Of a DNA stretch of 64,000 bases, positions 34,919 through 43,740 are shown in pieces. The translations under genes were made by a program, and so were the position numbers. Below the pieces are notes generated by a model. The model ran no database searches. It was given only the letters and a program-made list of their open reading frames with translations, and was not told where the DNA came from. The stretch's first letter is position 1; each line of letters opens with the position of its first letter. The DNA comes from SB21 sp964415295 (GTDB lineage Bacteria > CLD3 > SB21), in NCBI GenBank assembly GCA_964415295.1, contig CAYPYN010000008.1, positions 1 to 64,000 of the forward strand, written 5' to 3'.

Positions 34919-36079
34919 TTAAAACAAATTGATCTGATCCGCGCCGCCGCGTAGGAACGGCGCCGGTGTTTTGGGTGAACGACGTTTGTTAAGGCCGTAT
35001 TTTCTTTGAAAAGTATGAAATACGCGCGCAATATGATCGGCCATCATACCGTCGCCGCGCATGCGTTTGCCAAACGCTGATTCGCTGAGCTTGCCGCTGC
35101 GTACGTCCTGAATGGAATGAATAACCTTGTTGTATTTGTCCGGATAGTTCCGCTCCAGCCAGTCTTTGAAAAGATCCTTCAGCGCGTGCGGGAGTCGAAG
35201 TACCTGGTAACCAGCGCTTTGTGCGCCGGCCTCGGAGGCCAGCCGAAGGATCTCGGGAAATTCATGATCGTTGAGCCCCGGAATGATCGGCGCCGTCAGA
35301 ACACCGACCGGAACGCCGGCCGCAGACAATCGTTCGATCGCTTCGAAACGTTTTTCCGGAATAGATGTGCGCGGTTCCATCCTGTGTGCGAGTTCTTTGT
35401 CCAATGTAGTAATAGAAACGACCACTTCCACTAAATGCCATTTGGCCAATTCCGACAGAATATCCAGATCACGGGTGATCAGGAAATTCTTTGTGATCAT
35501 GTTGACCGGATTGCGGTATTTCAAGAACACTTTCAGCAGTTCACGCGTGATTTTCAGATTGCGTTCTGCAGGCTGGTAACAATCGGTATTGCCGGAAACA
35601 CAAATCGGCTCGGGGATCCACTTGGGATTTTGAAAGACCTTTTCAAGTAATCGGGCCGCCTGGTATTTGACCAGGATCTTACTCTCAAAATCCATTCCGG
35701 AAGAATATCCCAGGTATTCATGCGATGGCCGTGCGTAGCAATAGATACATCCGTGTTCGCAGCCGCGGTATGGGTTGATACTGTATGTATAAGGAATGTC
35801 CGGCGAATCGTTTTTCGATAATATGTTCTTTGTGTGATCCGGAATAAATTGCGTAGAAACCTTGATGTCGGCACCCGATTCCCAAGTATCGTCAAAAACC
35901 TTTTCGGTATGCTGCGTATCAAACCGGTTAGCCGGATTAAAACCCGAAGCACGTCCTTTGGCGGTGGCTGTAAATTGCTTTTGCGGTACACTTTCAAAAT
36001 CGTTATATTCCGGCTCGAAAAATTCGTCTGTTCTTACGATCTTTGAAGAAATGTTGTTACGAACCGAACTGGAAGGCAT
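34919..36079 (-). CDS. PA0069-family radical SAM protein
   Basis: A 386-residue radical SAM protein. The cluster motif CEHGCIYCYAR is preceded by YSINPYRG, and further blocks are VSGNTDCYQPAER, SITTLDKELAHRMEPR and APIIPGLND. This matches the PA0069-like branch of the SplB/spore-photoproduct-lyase-like radical SAM group. The reaction is unknown; a nucleic acid repair role has been suggested from family likeness only. It may be co-transcribed with the kinase 19 bases downstream. The first 85 residues are polar and probably not part of the barrel. Confidence 0.87.
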   Translation of the reverse strand: MPSSSVRNNISSKIVRTDEFFEPEYNDFESVPQKQFTATAKGRASGFNPANRFDTQHTEKVFDDTWESGADIKVSTQFIPDHTKNILSKNDSPDIPYTYSINPYRGCEHGCIYCYARPSHEYLGYSSGMDFESKILVKYQAARLLEKVFQNPKWIPEPICVSGNTDCYQPAERNLKITRELLKVFLKYRNPVNMITKNFLITRDLDILSELAKWHLVEVVVSITTLDKELAHRMEPRTSIPEKRFEAIERLSAAGVPVGVLTAPIIPGLNDHEFPEILRLASEAGAQSAGYQVLRLPHALKDLFKDWLERNYPDKYNKVIHSIQDVRSGKLSESAFGKRMRGDGMMADHIARVFHTFQRKYGLNKRRSPKTPAPFLRGGADQINLF

Positions 36080-36167
36080 GGAAGAAATTAAACGATTTTA
36101 TAAGGATTCGCAAGAAAAATAGACGCCCTAAAAAACTAACACGATGTCTGTTTAAGGAGCATGATGT

Positions 36168-38570
36168 ATGAAACGCCGAACCGACTTAGCCGGGGCCAAA
36201 ACATTACCTTTTAGTTTACGCCCGCGCCGGAGCGCCTACTATGACGTGTCCGACATTTTAAAAGAAAAAGGCAGTGATATTTCCCAAGAAGAGATCTCGT
36301 TCTTTGAAAAAGTAGATGTGATGTACCGTACCATGTGCGGTATTTTGTTCAACTTCGTTCCTACCTCCGGCCATCCGGGAGGCAGTTTGTCATCCGGCCG
36401 GATCGTGGAGGGATTGTTGTACAACATGATGGACTATGATTTCTCAAAGCCGGATATTTTTGAGAACGACATGATCGCATATGCGGCCGGTCACAAAGCT
36501 ATGGGTCTTTATGCGATGTGGGCGCTTCGTAACGAACTCATTCGTCAGGGAAATCCCTCCCTGTTGGCCGAAGAAAAGAGGCAATTACGTCTTGAGGATC
36601 TGCTGGGGTTCCGACGCAATCCGACCCAGGAAACGCCGCTCTTCAAACAGTTTCATTCCAAGGCGCTCGACGGACATCCTTCGTGCGTCGTGCCTTTTGT
36701 CAAGACGGCTACCGGCCCTAGCGGTATCGGTGTTCCGGCCGCTTTAGGGCTTGCCATGGGAGCCATGGATATGTTTCCTGATAATCCTCCGGTTGTGAAT
36801 ATCATCGAAGGGGAAGGCGGAATGACGCCCGGCCGCGTACACGAAGCATTACCGGCAGGCGCCACGGCGCAATTGCACAACGTGATCATGCATGTGGACT
36901 GGAACCAATCGACCATTGACTCCGATCGCTGCACGGCCGAAGGAGACAAACCCGGCGATTATGTACAGTGGGACCCCCGGGAACTGTTGTATCTTCACGA
37001 CTGGAACGTGATCTACTGTCCGGAAGGCCATGACTATACGCATGTATTCACGGCACAAAAACTGGCGTATTCCCTGGACAGTAAACAGCCGACGGCCATT
37101 GTATACCGTACCGTTAAAGGTTGGTCCTACGGCATCACCGGTAAATCGTCGCACGGCGCCGGTCATAAATTCTGTTCGGAGGAGTATTACAAATTTGTCA
37201 GCGAATTTGAAAACACTTTCAATCTGCAAATCCCGAAATTCAGCGGAGAGAAGAATAATGCTAACGTTGAGAGAAATTTCTGGGATACGCTGTTGGTCAT
37301 CCGTAAGGCGATAGAACAGAATCCGCAGATCGCCAAAAAGGCGGCTGAGAAATTGACCGCAGCCAAAGATCGGCTTGAAAAACGCAGCCCCAAACCGCGC
37401 GCCGATGCACCCAAGATCGAAACGCTGTACACCGATGCTTTGTCCTCGCTGACGGTGCCCGAAGAACTTAAGCTCAAAGCCGGCGCGGCCGCAACGCTTC
37501 GCGGACAAGTGATGAGTGTGATCAATTATCTCAATAAGAAAACCGGCGGAGCCTTCATTGGAAGCGCGGCCGATCTCTTCGGTTCCACCAGCCTCAGCGC
37601 GATCAATAAGGATTTTCCGCAAGGATTTTACAATTCGGTGAATAATCCCGGTTCCAGACTCATTCCCGTGGGCGGGATCTGCGAAGACGCCATGGGATGT
37701 TTTATGTCCGGGTTATCGAGCTACCGCAATCATATCGGTGTGACGGCCTCGTACTCGGCTTTCGTTACCGCCATGGAACATACCGCGGCACGGACCCATT
37801 CCATCGGTCAGCAGAACCAATGGGAGATCACTGGACAACCATTCCGCACATGGATCATATTGAACGGGCACGCCGGTCCGAAAACCGGAGAAGACGGCCC
37901 GACGCATGCCGATCCTCAGCCGTTACAATTATTGTGCGAAGGTTTCCCGAAAGGAAAAATGATCACGTTGACGCCATGGGATGCTTGCGAAATATGGCAT
38001 TTGATGGTGGAAGGTTTGAAAAAACAGCCGGCCGTGCTTGCGCCTTTTGTAACACGACCGGAAGACGTCATTGTGGACCGTGTCCAATTGAAACTGCCGG
38101 ACGCTTCAGCCTCTGTCAAAGGAGTGTATGCGTTCCGTAAAGCCGACATGAACGCCAAAGAATACCACGGAACACTGGTGCTGCAAGGCAACGGCGTGGC
38201 TACGATCTTTGTCAATGAAGTATTGGGAAAGTTAGATGCCAAAGGCATCAATATGAATGTGTATTACGTGGCCAGTACTGAACTTTTCGGCCTGCTGCCG
38301 GATGACGAACAGGAAAGGATCTTCCCGGAAAGATTCCGCATGCACGCCTTCGGTATGTCCGATTTTACGCTGCCCACGATGTACAAGTGGATCCGTTCGG
38401 AGGAAGGCATTCGCCGAACGCTTTATCCGTTCCGTAAGGGACATTATCTTGGAAGCGGATCCGGGGCGAAAGTTCTGGAAGAAGCGGGGATCCATGGCGC
38501 CGGGCAATTATCCGCCGTCCTGGACTACGCGCAGATGATCGAGAAGAAACATAAAGAAAATAAACTTTAA
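36168..38570 (+). CDS. transketolase-like thiamine diphosphate enzyme (800 residues, variant motif)
   Basis: An 800-residue protein with all three transketolase domains: PTSGHPGGSLSSGRI (65-79) binds the cofactor, EDGPTHADPQ lies in the pyrimidine domain, and GGICEDAMG holds the probable catalytic glutamate. In place of the metal-binding GDG motif it has EGEGG (214-218), so aspartate becomes Glu216; the later asparagine ligand (DWNQSTID, Asn246) is kept. It is about 130 residues longer than classical transketolase, the extra part being mostly between the two ThDP domains (about 335-440). Substrates cannot be named. AAGGAG is eight bases before the ATG. Monocistronic, with its own terminator. 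Confidence 0.8.
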   Translation: MKRRTDLAGAKTLPFSLRPRRSAYYDVSDILKEKGSDISQEEISFFEKVDVMYRTMCGILFNFVPTSGHPGGSLSSGRIVEGLLYNMMDYDFSKPDIFENDMIAYAAGHKAMGLYAMWALRNELIRQGNPSLLAEEKRQLRLEDLLGFRRNPTQETPLFKQFHSKALDGHPSCVVPFVKTATGPSGIGVPAALGLAMGAMDMFPDNPPVVNIIEGEGGMTPGRVHEALPAGATAQLHNVIMHVDWNQSTIDSDRCTAEGDKPGDYVQWDPRELLYLHDWNVIYCPEGHDYTHVFTAQKLAYSLDSKQPTAIVYRTVKGWSYGITGKSSHGAGHKFCSEEYYKFVSEFENTFNLQIPKFSGEKNNANVERNFWDTLLVIRKAIEQNPQIAKKAAEKLTAAKDRLEKRSPKPRADAPKIETLYTDALSSLTVPEELKLKAGAAATLRGQVMSVINYLNKKTGGAFIGSAADLFGSTSLSAINKDFPQGFYNSVNNPGSRLIPVGGICEDAMGCFMSGLSSYRNHIGVTASYSAFVTAMEHTAARTHSIGQQNQWEITGQPFRTWIILNGHAGPKTGEDGPTHADPQPLQLLCEGFPKGKMITLTPWDACEIWHLMVEGLKKQPAVLAPFVTRPEDVIVDRVQLKLPDASASVKGVYAFRKADMNAKEYHGTLVLQGNGVATIFVNEVLGKLDAKGINMNVYYVASTELFGLLPDDEQERIFPERFRMHAFGMSDFTLPTMYKWIRSEEGIRRTLYPFRKGHYLGSGSGAKVLEEAGIHGAGQLSAVLDYAQMIEKKHKENKL

Positions 38571-38587
38571 TCAATTCCATTGAATCC

Positions 38588-38628
38588 GAACGCACCGGAT
38601 ATGTTTAATCCGGTGCGTTCTTTGTTTT
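38588..38628 (+). terminator. terminator of the transketolase-like gene
   Basis: A perfect 13-bp stem (GAACGCACCGGAT at 38588-38600, ATCCGGTGCGTTC at 38608-38620) with a 7-base loop, followed by TTTGTTTT. Confidence 0.92.
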
Positions 38629-38644
38629 AGAAGAAGGAGAGTGA

Positions 38645-39511
38645 ATGAGCGTTAAGAGGATCAGTGTGCTCGGTTCGGGTATCATGGGCAGAGGGATCGC
38701 CCATGTATCATCCGCGGCAGGATTTGAAACGGTACTCTACGATATTTCCAAGGATGCTTTGAACAAAGCGGTTACCGCGATTACCAAGAATCTGGACAAA
38801 GGAATTGAACTGGGAAAATTGACGGCTGCGGACAAGAAAACAATCCTGGAAAACCTGCAAACCAGCGACGATCTGGTATCTGCCGTACGAGATGCTGACT
38901 TCATTATCGAGGCGGCTCCGGAAAAGATCGATCTCAAGATCCAACTATTCTCTACACTCGATTCCGTCTGTAAACCTACAACGGTCTTCGCAACCAACAC
39001 TTCGTCTCTCAGTATCACGGAAATTGCTGCCGTTACGAAGCGCCCGCAAAAATGCATCGGCATGCATTTCTTCAATCCCGTACACAAGATGAAGCTGGTT
39101 GAAATCATCAAGGCGCTTGAAACCGATGATGATACCGTCCGGATGACGCAGGAAGTCTCTAAACGTATGGGCAAGGAGATCGTGACGATCAGGGAATCAC
39201 CCGGTTTTATCACCAGCCGGATCAATGCTATGATCGGCAACGAAGCTTTCTATATGCTGCAGGAGGGCGTAGCGTCCGCCAGAGATATAGATACCGCATT
39301 AAAACTCGGGCTCAATCATCCGATGGGACCTTTTGAAATGGTCGATCTCGTCGGTCTGGACACGCGCCTCAGCATTCTGGAATATTTACACAAGTCGCTT
39401 GGAGAAAAATACAAACCTTGTCCGCTGATGGTTCAGTATGTCAAGGCGGGCCGACTGGGTAGAAAGGCGGGCAAAGGGGTGTACGAATACAGTGAAGACA
39501 AAAAGAGTTAA
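38645..39511 (+). CDS. 3-hydroxyacyl-CoA (3-hydroxybutyryl-CoA) dehydrogenase
   Basis: A 288-residue NAD-dependent dehydrogenase. Residues 7-23 have the Rossmann motif GSGIMGRGIAHVSSAAG; HFFNPVHKMKLVEII has the catalytic histidine, and FITSRINAMIGNEAF and LGLNHPMGPFEMVDLVGLD are typical of Hbd/PaaH. It oxidises or forms 3-hydroxyacyl-CoA in fatty acid, butyrate or ring-degradation pathways; no other gene of these routes is nearby. AAGGAGAG precedes the ATG. The next gene starts eight bases after its stop. Confidence 0.93.
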   Translation: MSVKRISVLGSGIMGRGIAHVSSAAGFETVLYDISKDALNKAVTAITKNLDKGIELGKLTAADKKTILENLQTSDDLVSAVRDADFIIEAAPEKIDLKIQLFSTLDSVCKPTTVFATNTSSLSITEIAAVTKRPQKCIGMHFFNPVHKMKLVEIIKALETDDDTVRMTQEVSKRMGKEIVTIRESPGFITSRINAMIGNEAFYMLQEGVASARDIDTALKLGLNHPMGPFEMVDLVGLDTRLSILEYLHKSLGEKYKPCPLMVQYVKAGRLGRKAGKGVYEYSEDKKS

Positions 39512-39519
39512 GTGTTACC

Positions 39520-41091
39520 ATGTCTCTTACTTTTCTTCCGTTGTTTGATCTGGACGCCGGTTTCTCCGTTGTCGACGTGGAAACAACCGGCCACGCCAGC
39601 CGCAACGGCCATATCATTGAGATCGGTATGGTCCATGTTCACCATCGACGGATCACGGATTCTTATCACAGTTTGGTCCGCCCTCCCGTACGATTGCAAC
39701 CGTTCATAACCTCCCTGACCGGTATCACGGATGAAGATCTTGAATCGGCGCCGCCTTTTTCAGATATCGCACATGCGGTCGAATCGTTTCTCAAGGACCA
39801 TTTTTTCGTAGCGCACAACGCCGCCTTCGACTACGGATTTCTGAAGACGGAATTCGGGCGCCTCGGCAGATCTTTTTATAGTGAGAGGTTTTGTACGGTC
39901 AAACTCAGCCGAAAACTATTTCCCGGGCATCGGCAGTACAATCTTGACTCCATGATCGATCGACTGAACATATCCTGCGCCAACAGGCATCGCGCGCTGG
40001 GGGATGCGGCGGCGACGGCCGAAATCCTGATCAAACTGCTGGAGCAGCCGGAAGCCGAAAAGGTTTTCCTGAAGTTTGCACAGGCTCAGGAAAAGAAGGA
40101 CCGGTGGACGGAACGATTGGCCTCCAATATTCAACAATTGCCATCGGCTTGCGGCGTCTATTTTTTTGAGGACATCAACGGGCTTCCGCTTTATATCGGC
40201 AAAAGCAACAACGTGCATTCCCGCGTACTGAGCCATCTCCGTGAAGACGATATACCAAAGAAGAAAAGACTTTTGCGGTACACCGACCGTATCACCCATC
40301 AACTCTGCGGCAGCGAACTCGAGGCGCTCATTCTGGAGTCCAGATTGATCAAGAAACATCAACCGTTCTACAACGTCCAACAGGTGCACCGCAAAGGGCA
40401 GGCTTTTGTAAAGATCACCCGTGACGATTATCCGAAAATGCTTATGGTTGAAACGCATGAGGCCGACGGAGACACATATATCGGACCTTTTCGTTCAGCC
40501 AAATTCCTGGAGTACCTTCTCGACAAGGTACAGCGGCACTTAAAGCTATGTCCGGAGCTGATGAAGCCTAAACGTAACAAGAAGGGGTTTTGCTTTTTTT
40601 ATCAATTGGATGGATGTTCCGGTGCCTGCGGCGGAGCGATCGATTCTGAATCGTACCGGCAGCATATCGAAGAAGCCAAAGAGATTTTGGAATACTATAC
40701 CCGCATGGATTCCAAAGATAACATCGGGACTTTTCTGAAGTCGCGCGCCTTAAAACATCCGGAGATGAAAGGTCTGAGCGATGCGCTGAAAAGGGAACGC
40801 CAGCGTATGGCAGAGAGCCCGGACATATATGCCGACCGTTGTTTGGTCGTGGATCACGACAACCGGGTAACGTATCTGATCGTGGGAGGGCTGCTGGAAA
40901 AGGTTTTTCGTGAAGACGAACGTCCGGAACCGGAAACGGTCTTTGCGCCAACGGAAACAAGAATACGCGACGATGAAAACGCTTTGGACGAACGAGAAAC
41001 GATCCAACGGTACATACGATCCCACCGGGCGAAGCTGAGGATCGTAGCCTTGCAACCAGTGAAGGATGCCACACATGCCCATTTATCTTGA
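39520..41091 (+). CDS. DnaQ-like exonuclease / GIY-YIG nuclease fusion
   Basis: A 523-residue two-nuclease protein. Residues about 15-185 form a DEDDh 3'-5' exonuclease: VVDVETTG with Asp19 and Glu21, AHNAAFDYGFL, and HRALGDAAATAEIL with the His and last Asp. From about 205 follows a UvrC/Cho-like GIY-YIG domain (GVYFF, LYIGKSNNVHSRVLSHL). A UvrC-like middle part with FYQLDGCSGACGGA reaches to the end. Such fusions are known in several phyla and are thought to act in DNA repair; the UvrC C-terminal endonuclease and HhH domains are missing. The reading frame overlaps the next gene. Confidence 0.9.
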   Translation: MSLTFLPLFDLDAGFSVVDVETTGHASRNGHIIEIGMVHVHHRRITDSYHSLVRPPVRLQPFITSLTGITDEDLESAPPFSDIAHAVESFLKDHFFVAHNAAFDYGFLKTEFGRLGRSFYSERFCTVKLSRKLFPGHRQYNLDSMIDRLNISCANRHRALGDAAATAEILIKLLEQPEAEKVFLKFAQAQEKKDRWTERLASNIQQLPSACGVYFFEDINGLPLYIGKSNNVHSRVLSHLREDDIPKKKRLLRYTDRITHQLCGSELEALILESRLIKKHQPFYNVQQVHRKGQAFVKITRDDYPKMLMVETHEADGDTYIGPFRSAKFLEYLLDKVQRHLKLCPELMKPKRNKKGFCFFYQLDGCSGACGGAIDSESYRQHIEEAKEILEYYTRMDSKDNIGTFLKSRALKHPEMKGLSDALKRERQRMAESPDIYADRCLVVDHDNRVTYLIVGGLLEKVFREDERPEPETVFAPTETRIRDDENALDERETIQRYIRSHRAKLRIVALQPVKDATHAHLS

Positions 41092-42082
41092 TGACAAGAT
41101 CAAAAAGAACGATCCACCGCGCCGATACGCCATCGGTCTGGATCTTGGCGGTACGCACTTAAAATACGGGATCATTTCCGACCGCGGCGAGATCGTATAC
41201 AAGAATTTTACGTCCGGACGCACTTCCGAAGGCGGCAAAAAAGTTCTTAGCGTTATGGCCGACGCCGCGCATGAATGCATCATGTTCTCAAAAAAAGAGG
41301 GTTTCGATATTGAAGCCATTGGCGCCGGCTGTCCCGGTACGATCGATACGAAAAAGGGTATTTCACTTGGTCCTACGATACACATTGCTCAATGGGAGGG
41401 CGCAGAGATCGCGTCGGTCATCAATAAGAAGACCAATTTGCCCGTATTCGCCGACAACGACGCCAATTATATGGCCTTCGGCGAGTACATGGCGGGCGCC
41501 GGACGTCAAAGGGATTACGTGGTCGGCATCACTCTTGGAACCGGCGTAGGAGGGGGGATCGTCATAGGCGGAGAAATCTATCACGGCGCCGTATTCAACG
41601 GCGCGGAATTGGGTCACGTATCCGTTGAATCCGAAGGGCGCGCATGTACTTGCGGAAACCGCGGCTGCATGGAACGTTACGTGGGCGCGAAATATATCGT
41701 ACAAGATACGATCGATGCATTGAAAAACGGGGAAGAATCGATTATTACGCAGGGGTTAAAATCCGTCGGCGACATCACTCCGCCGCTGATCTTTGCCGCG
41801 GCCAAGCACGGGGATGATTTATGCGGACGAATCATCGATCAGATGGTCCGTTATCTGGGAGCGGGATTGACCAGCATTGTGAATGTTCTTAATCCGGATG
41901 TCATTGTAATCGGCGGCGGTATGTCGGAAGCCGGTCCGGCATTTATCAAAAGGATCGAGGACGCGGTACTCTCGAGGGTGATGAAACCGGTTCGGAGTCA
42001 GCTGCGGGTTGTACGCGCAGAACTTGGAAACGATGCGGGTATGACGGGCTCGGCAATGTATGCTTTAAAACACGTATTATGA
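41075..42082 (+). CDS. ROK-family sugar kinase, glucokinase-like
   Basis: A 335-residue ROK protein. GLDLGGTHLKYGI is the ATP phosphate-binding motif, DNDANYMAFGE holds the catalytic Asp, GTGVGGGIVIGGEIYHG is the second nucleotide block, and CTCGNRGCMERYVG contains the zinc-binding cysteines typical of ROK kinases. It most likely phosphorylates glucose or another hexose; there is no DNA-binding domain. The frame can start at ATG 41066, but GAAGG at 41061-41065 is better placed for ATG 41075. Either start overlaps the end of the nuclease gene, suggesting coupled translation. Confidence 0.9.
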   Translation: MPIYLDDKIKKNDPPRRYAIGLDLGGTHLKYGIISDRGEIVYKNFTSGRTSEGGKKVLSVMADAAHECIMFSKKEGFDIEAIGAGCPGTIDTKKGISLGPTIHIAQWEGAEIASVINKKTNLPVFADNDANYMAFGEYMAGAGRQRDYVVGITLGTGVGGGIVIGGEIYHGAVFNGAELGHVSVESEGRACTCGNRGCMERYVGAKYIVQDTIDALKNGEESIITQGLKSVGDITPPLIFAAAKHGDDLCGRIIDQMVRYLGAGLTSIVNVLNPDVIVIGGGMSEAGPAFIKRIEDAVLSRVMKPVRSQLRVVRAELGNDAGMTGSAMYALKHVL

Positions 42083-42112
42083 AACATCATCAGTGATTAA
42101 CGCTGGCCATAC

Positions 42113-42478
42113 TTATCTCTTATAAATCACTGAAAAATTCTCCGTTTCCCATATCTGAACGAAATCCATTTGTACCGAAGCGGGGAATTCTTTCTCCAGT
42201 TCATCAAAAAAATACTCGCAGATATTTTCGGAAGTGGGGTTCGTATCTCTGAAATACGGATGGTCGTTGAATAAATTATGATCGAACTCCTTGATCAATC
42301 CCATCAGGATCCGTTTCAATTCCGCGTAATCCACCGTCATCCCGTTCTCATCGAGCTTGTCGCATTTCAATCCGATCTTGATCTTCCAGTTGTGCCCGTG
42401 AATGCGTGCGCAGACGCCGGGATAATTCCTCAAGGCGTGTGCCGCTGAAAAAGTCTCAACAAGTTCAAGCAGGTACAT
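42113..42478 (-). CDS. queD: 6-carboxy-tetrahydropterin synthase QueD
   Basis: A 121-residue member of the 6-pyruvoyl-tetrahydropterin synthase family. Zinc ligands are His14, His27 and His29, and the CxxxHGH motif with Cys23 is the one of QueD enzymes. The block NPTSENICEYFF is also typical. QueD makes 6-carboxytetrahydropterin from dihydroneopterin triphosphate in queuosine synthesis. queC, queE and queF are not in the window. Confidence 0.93.
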   Translation of the reverse strand: MYLLELVETFSAAHALRNYPGVCARIHGHNWKIKIGLKCDKLDENGMTVDYAELKRILMGLIKEFDHNLFNDHPYFRDTNPTSENICEYFFDELEKEFPASVQMDFVQIWETENFSVIYKR

Positions 42479-42490
42479 ACGGCTCCTTGT

Positions 42491-42733
42491 TCATGATTTA
42501 GTGATCCGGCGCAAATGCGCCAGTGCTGAAGGAACATTCTCAAAAACCATCAGCCGGCACAGGGCCGATCTCGAAAAATGGAACAGAAAAAGTTCGTCGT
42601 TCAATTCGTACAAGGCATAATAATCGTTGTCTTCTTTCCGGCCGGATTCTTCTATCAGCGAAGAATCGGGGTCGCCGTGCACCGCGGCAAAAATAATATC
42701 CAGATTCTCGTGAAGCAGTTCGAGTGTTTGCAT
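42491..42733 (-). CDS. small protein of unknown function (80 residues)
   Basis: An 80-residue acidic protein starting MQTLELLHENLDI and ending LAHLRRITKS, not recognised. The frame stays open to 42850, but that would overlap the diguanylate cyclase gene; the ATG at 42733 leaves 13 bases of spacer. It lies between the response-regulator/diguanylate cyclase gene upstream and queD downstream on the same strand with short gaps, so it is probably in their operon. No membrane segment or signal peptide. Confidence 0.65.
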   Translation of the reverse strand: MQTLELLHENLDIIFAAVHGDPDSSLIEESGRKEDNDYYALYELNDELFLFHFSRSALCRLMVFENVPSALAHLRRITKS

Positions 42734-42746
42734 GAACGGAAGGTGA

Positions 42747-43736
42747 TCAGAATTTGAGTTTACTGATCCGGTCTTTGAAAATATTGGAAGCGGGATTGTA
42801 CAATACGACTTTGTTGCGTCCGGTTTCCTTGGCCTCATACAGCGCTTCATCCGCCGCTCGGAGAAGCGTATCGGGTTCGGCGCCGTCCTCAGGCAGCTTT
42901 GATATACCGACGCTGATACGGATATTAAAATCCTGTTTGTCGTAGGGTGAGTAAAAAAAACGGTCGTTCAGGTCTGCGCGAATACGGCTCATGACCATCG
43001 CCGAATCGACGCCGCGCGTCATGGGCATGATCACAGTGAACTCTTCCCCGCCGTACCGGCAGACGATATCCTGCGTACGCAGCGACTTTTTGACATGCTG
43101 AGCGAGCGAAGACAACACAAAATCTCCCGCTCGATGGCCGTACGTATCGTTGAATTTCTTGAAATGGTCGATATCGAACATGACGAGAGACATGGGCTGG
43201 TTGTACCGTCTTGTCCGGTTGACTTCGGTCGGGAGACGGTCGTCAAAGAAGCGGCGGTTGTATACACCCGTCAAAGCATCCACGTAAGTCAGTTTCATGA
43301 AATTTTGCGATACCTGGATAGAGCGTTCGATGCGCACTTCCAGTTCCTGCAGGTCAAAAGGCTTGATGAGCATCCCGTCGCCGCCGGCTCTGAAAACATT
43401 GATCTTTGTCTCCAGATTATTCACCGCCGTCATGACGATAATGGGGATCAGCATGGTGCCGGGTTGTTCTCGTATCTGGCGGATCAGTTCCAATCCGTCC
43501 ATTTCAGGCATGATGATATCAGCCAGGATCACATCCGGTTTTTCCGTCGTGGCTATCTGGAGGCCCTCCTTGCCGTTTGTCGCTTCGAAGATCTCATAAT
43601 CGCGCTTACTGAGAAAATCTACGATCATGCTTCGAACGGCAGGATTGTCCTCCACGAGTAATATACGCGGCTTGAGTAGGACGCCTTCGCCGGTGGTCTC
43701 AATCGGTGATTCGGGCGGTCTTTGTTCTTGGTTCAT
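42747..43736 (-). CDS. response regulator with diguanylate cyclase output
   Basis: A 329-residue protein with a receiver domain (about 24-140: ILLVEDN, phospho-acceptor Asp73 in LADIIMPEMDG, LIKPFDL) and a GGDEF domain (about 150-320) with active-site GGEEF at 229-233. The inhibitory I-site RTQD (220-223) stands five residues before it, so the cyclase should make cyclic di-GMP and be inhibited by its product. Phosphorylation would control dimerisation, as in PleD-like proteins. No cognate kinase is adjacent; the kinases at 21995 and 33493 are candidates only. Confidence 0.93.
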   Translation of the reverse strand: MNQEQRPPESPIETTGEGVLLKPRILLVEDNPAVRSMIVDFLSKRDYEIFEATNGKEGLQIATTEKPDVILADIIMPEMDGLELIRQIREQPGTMLIPIIVMTAVNNLETKINVFRAGGDGMLIKPFDLQELEVRIERSIQVSQNFMKLTYVDALTGVYNRRFFDDRLPTEVNRTRRYNQPMSLVMFDIDHFKKFNDTYGHRAGDFVLSSLAQHVKKSLRTQDIVCRYGGEEFTVIMPMTRGVDSAMVMSRIRADLNDRFFYSPYDKQDFNIRISVGISKLPEDGAEPDTLLRAADEALYEAKETGRNKVVLYNPASNIFKDRISKLKF

Positions 43737-43740
43737 GGAC

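Noticed and set aside
36849..37622. 257-codon open frame on the minus strand
   Set aside because: Antisense shadow of the transketolase-like gene with no recognisable domain.
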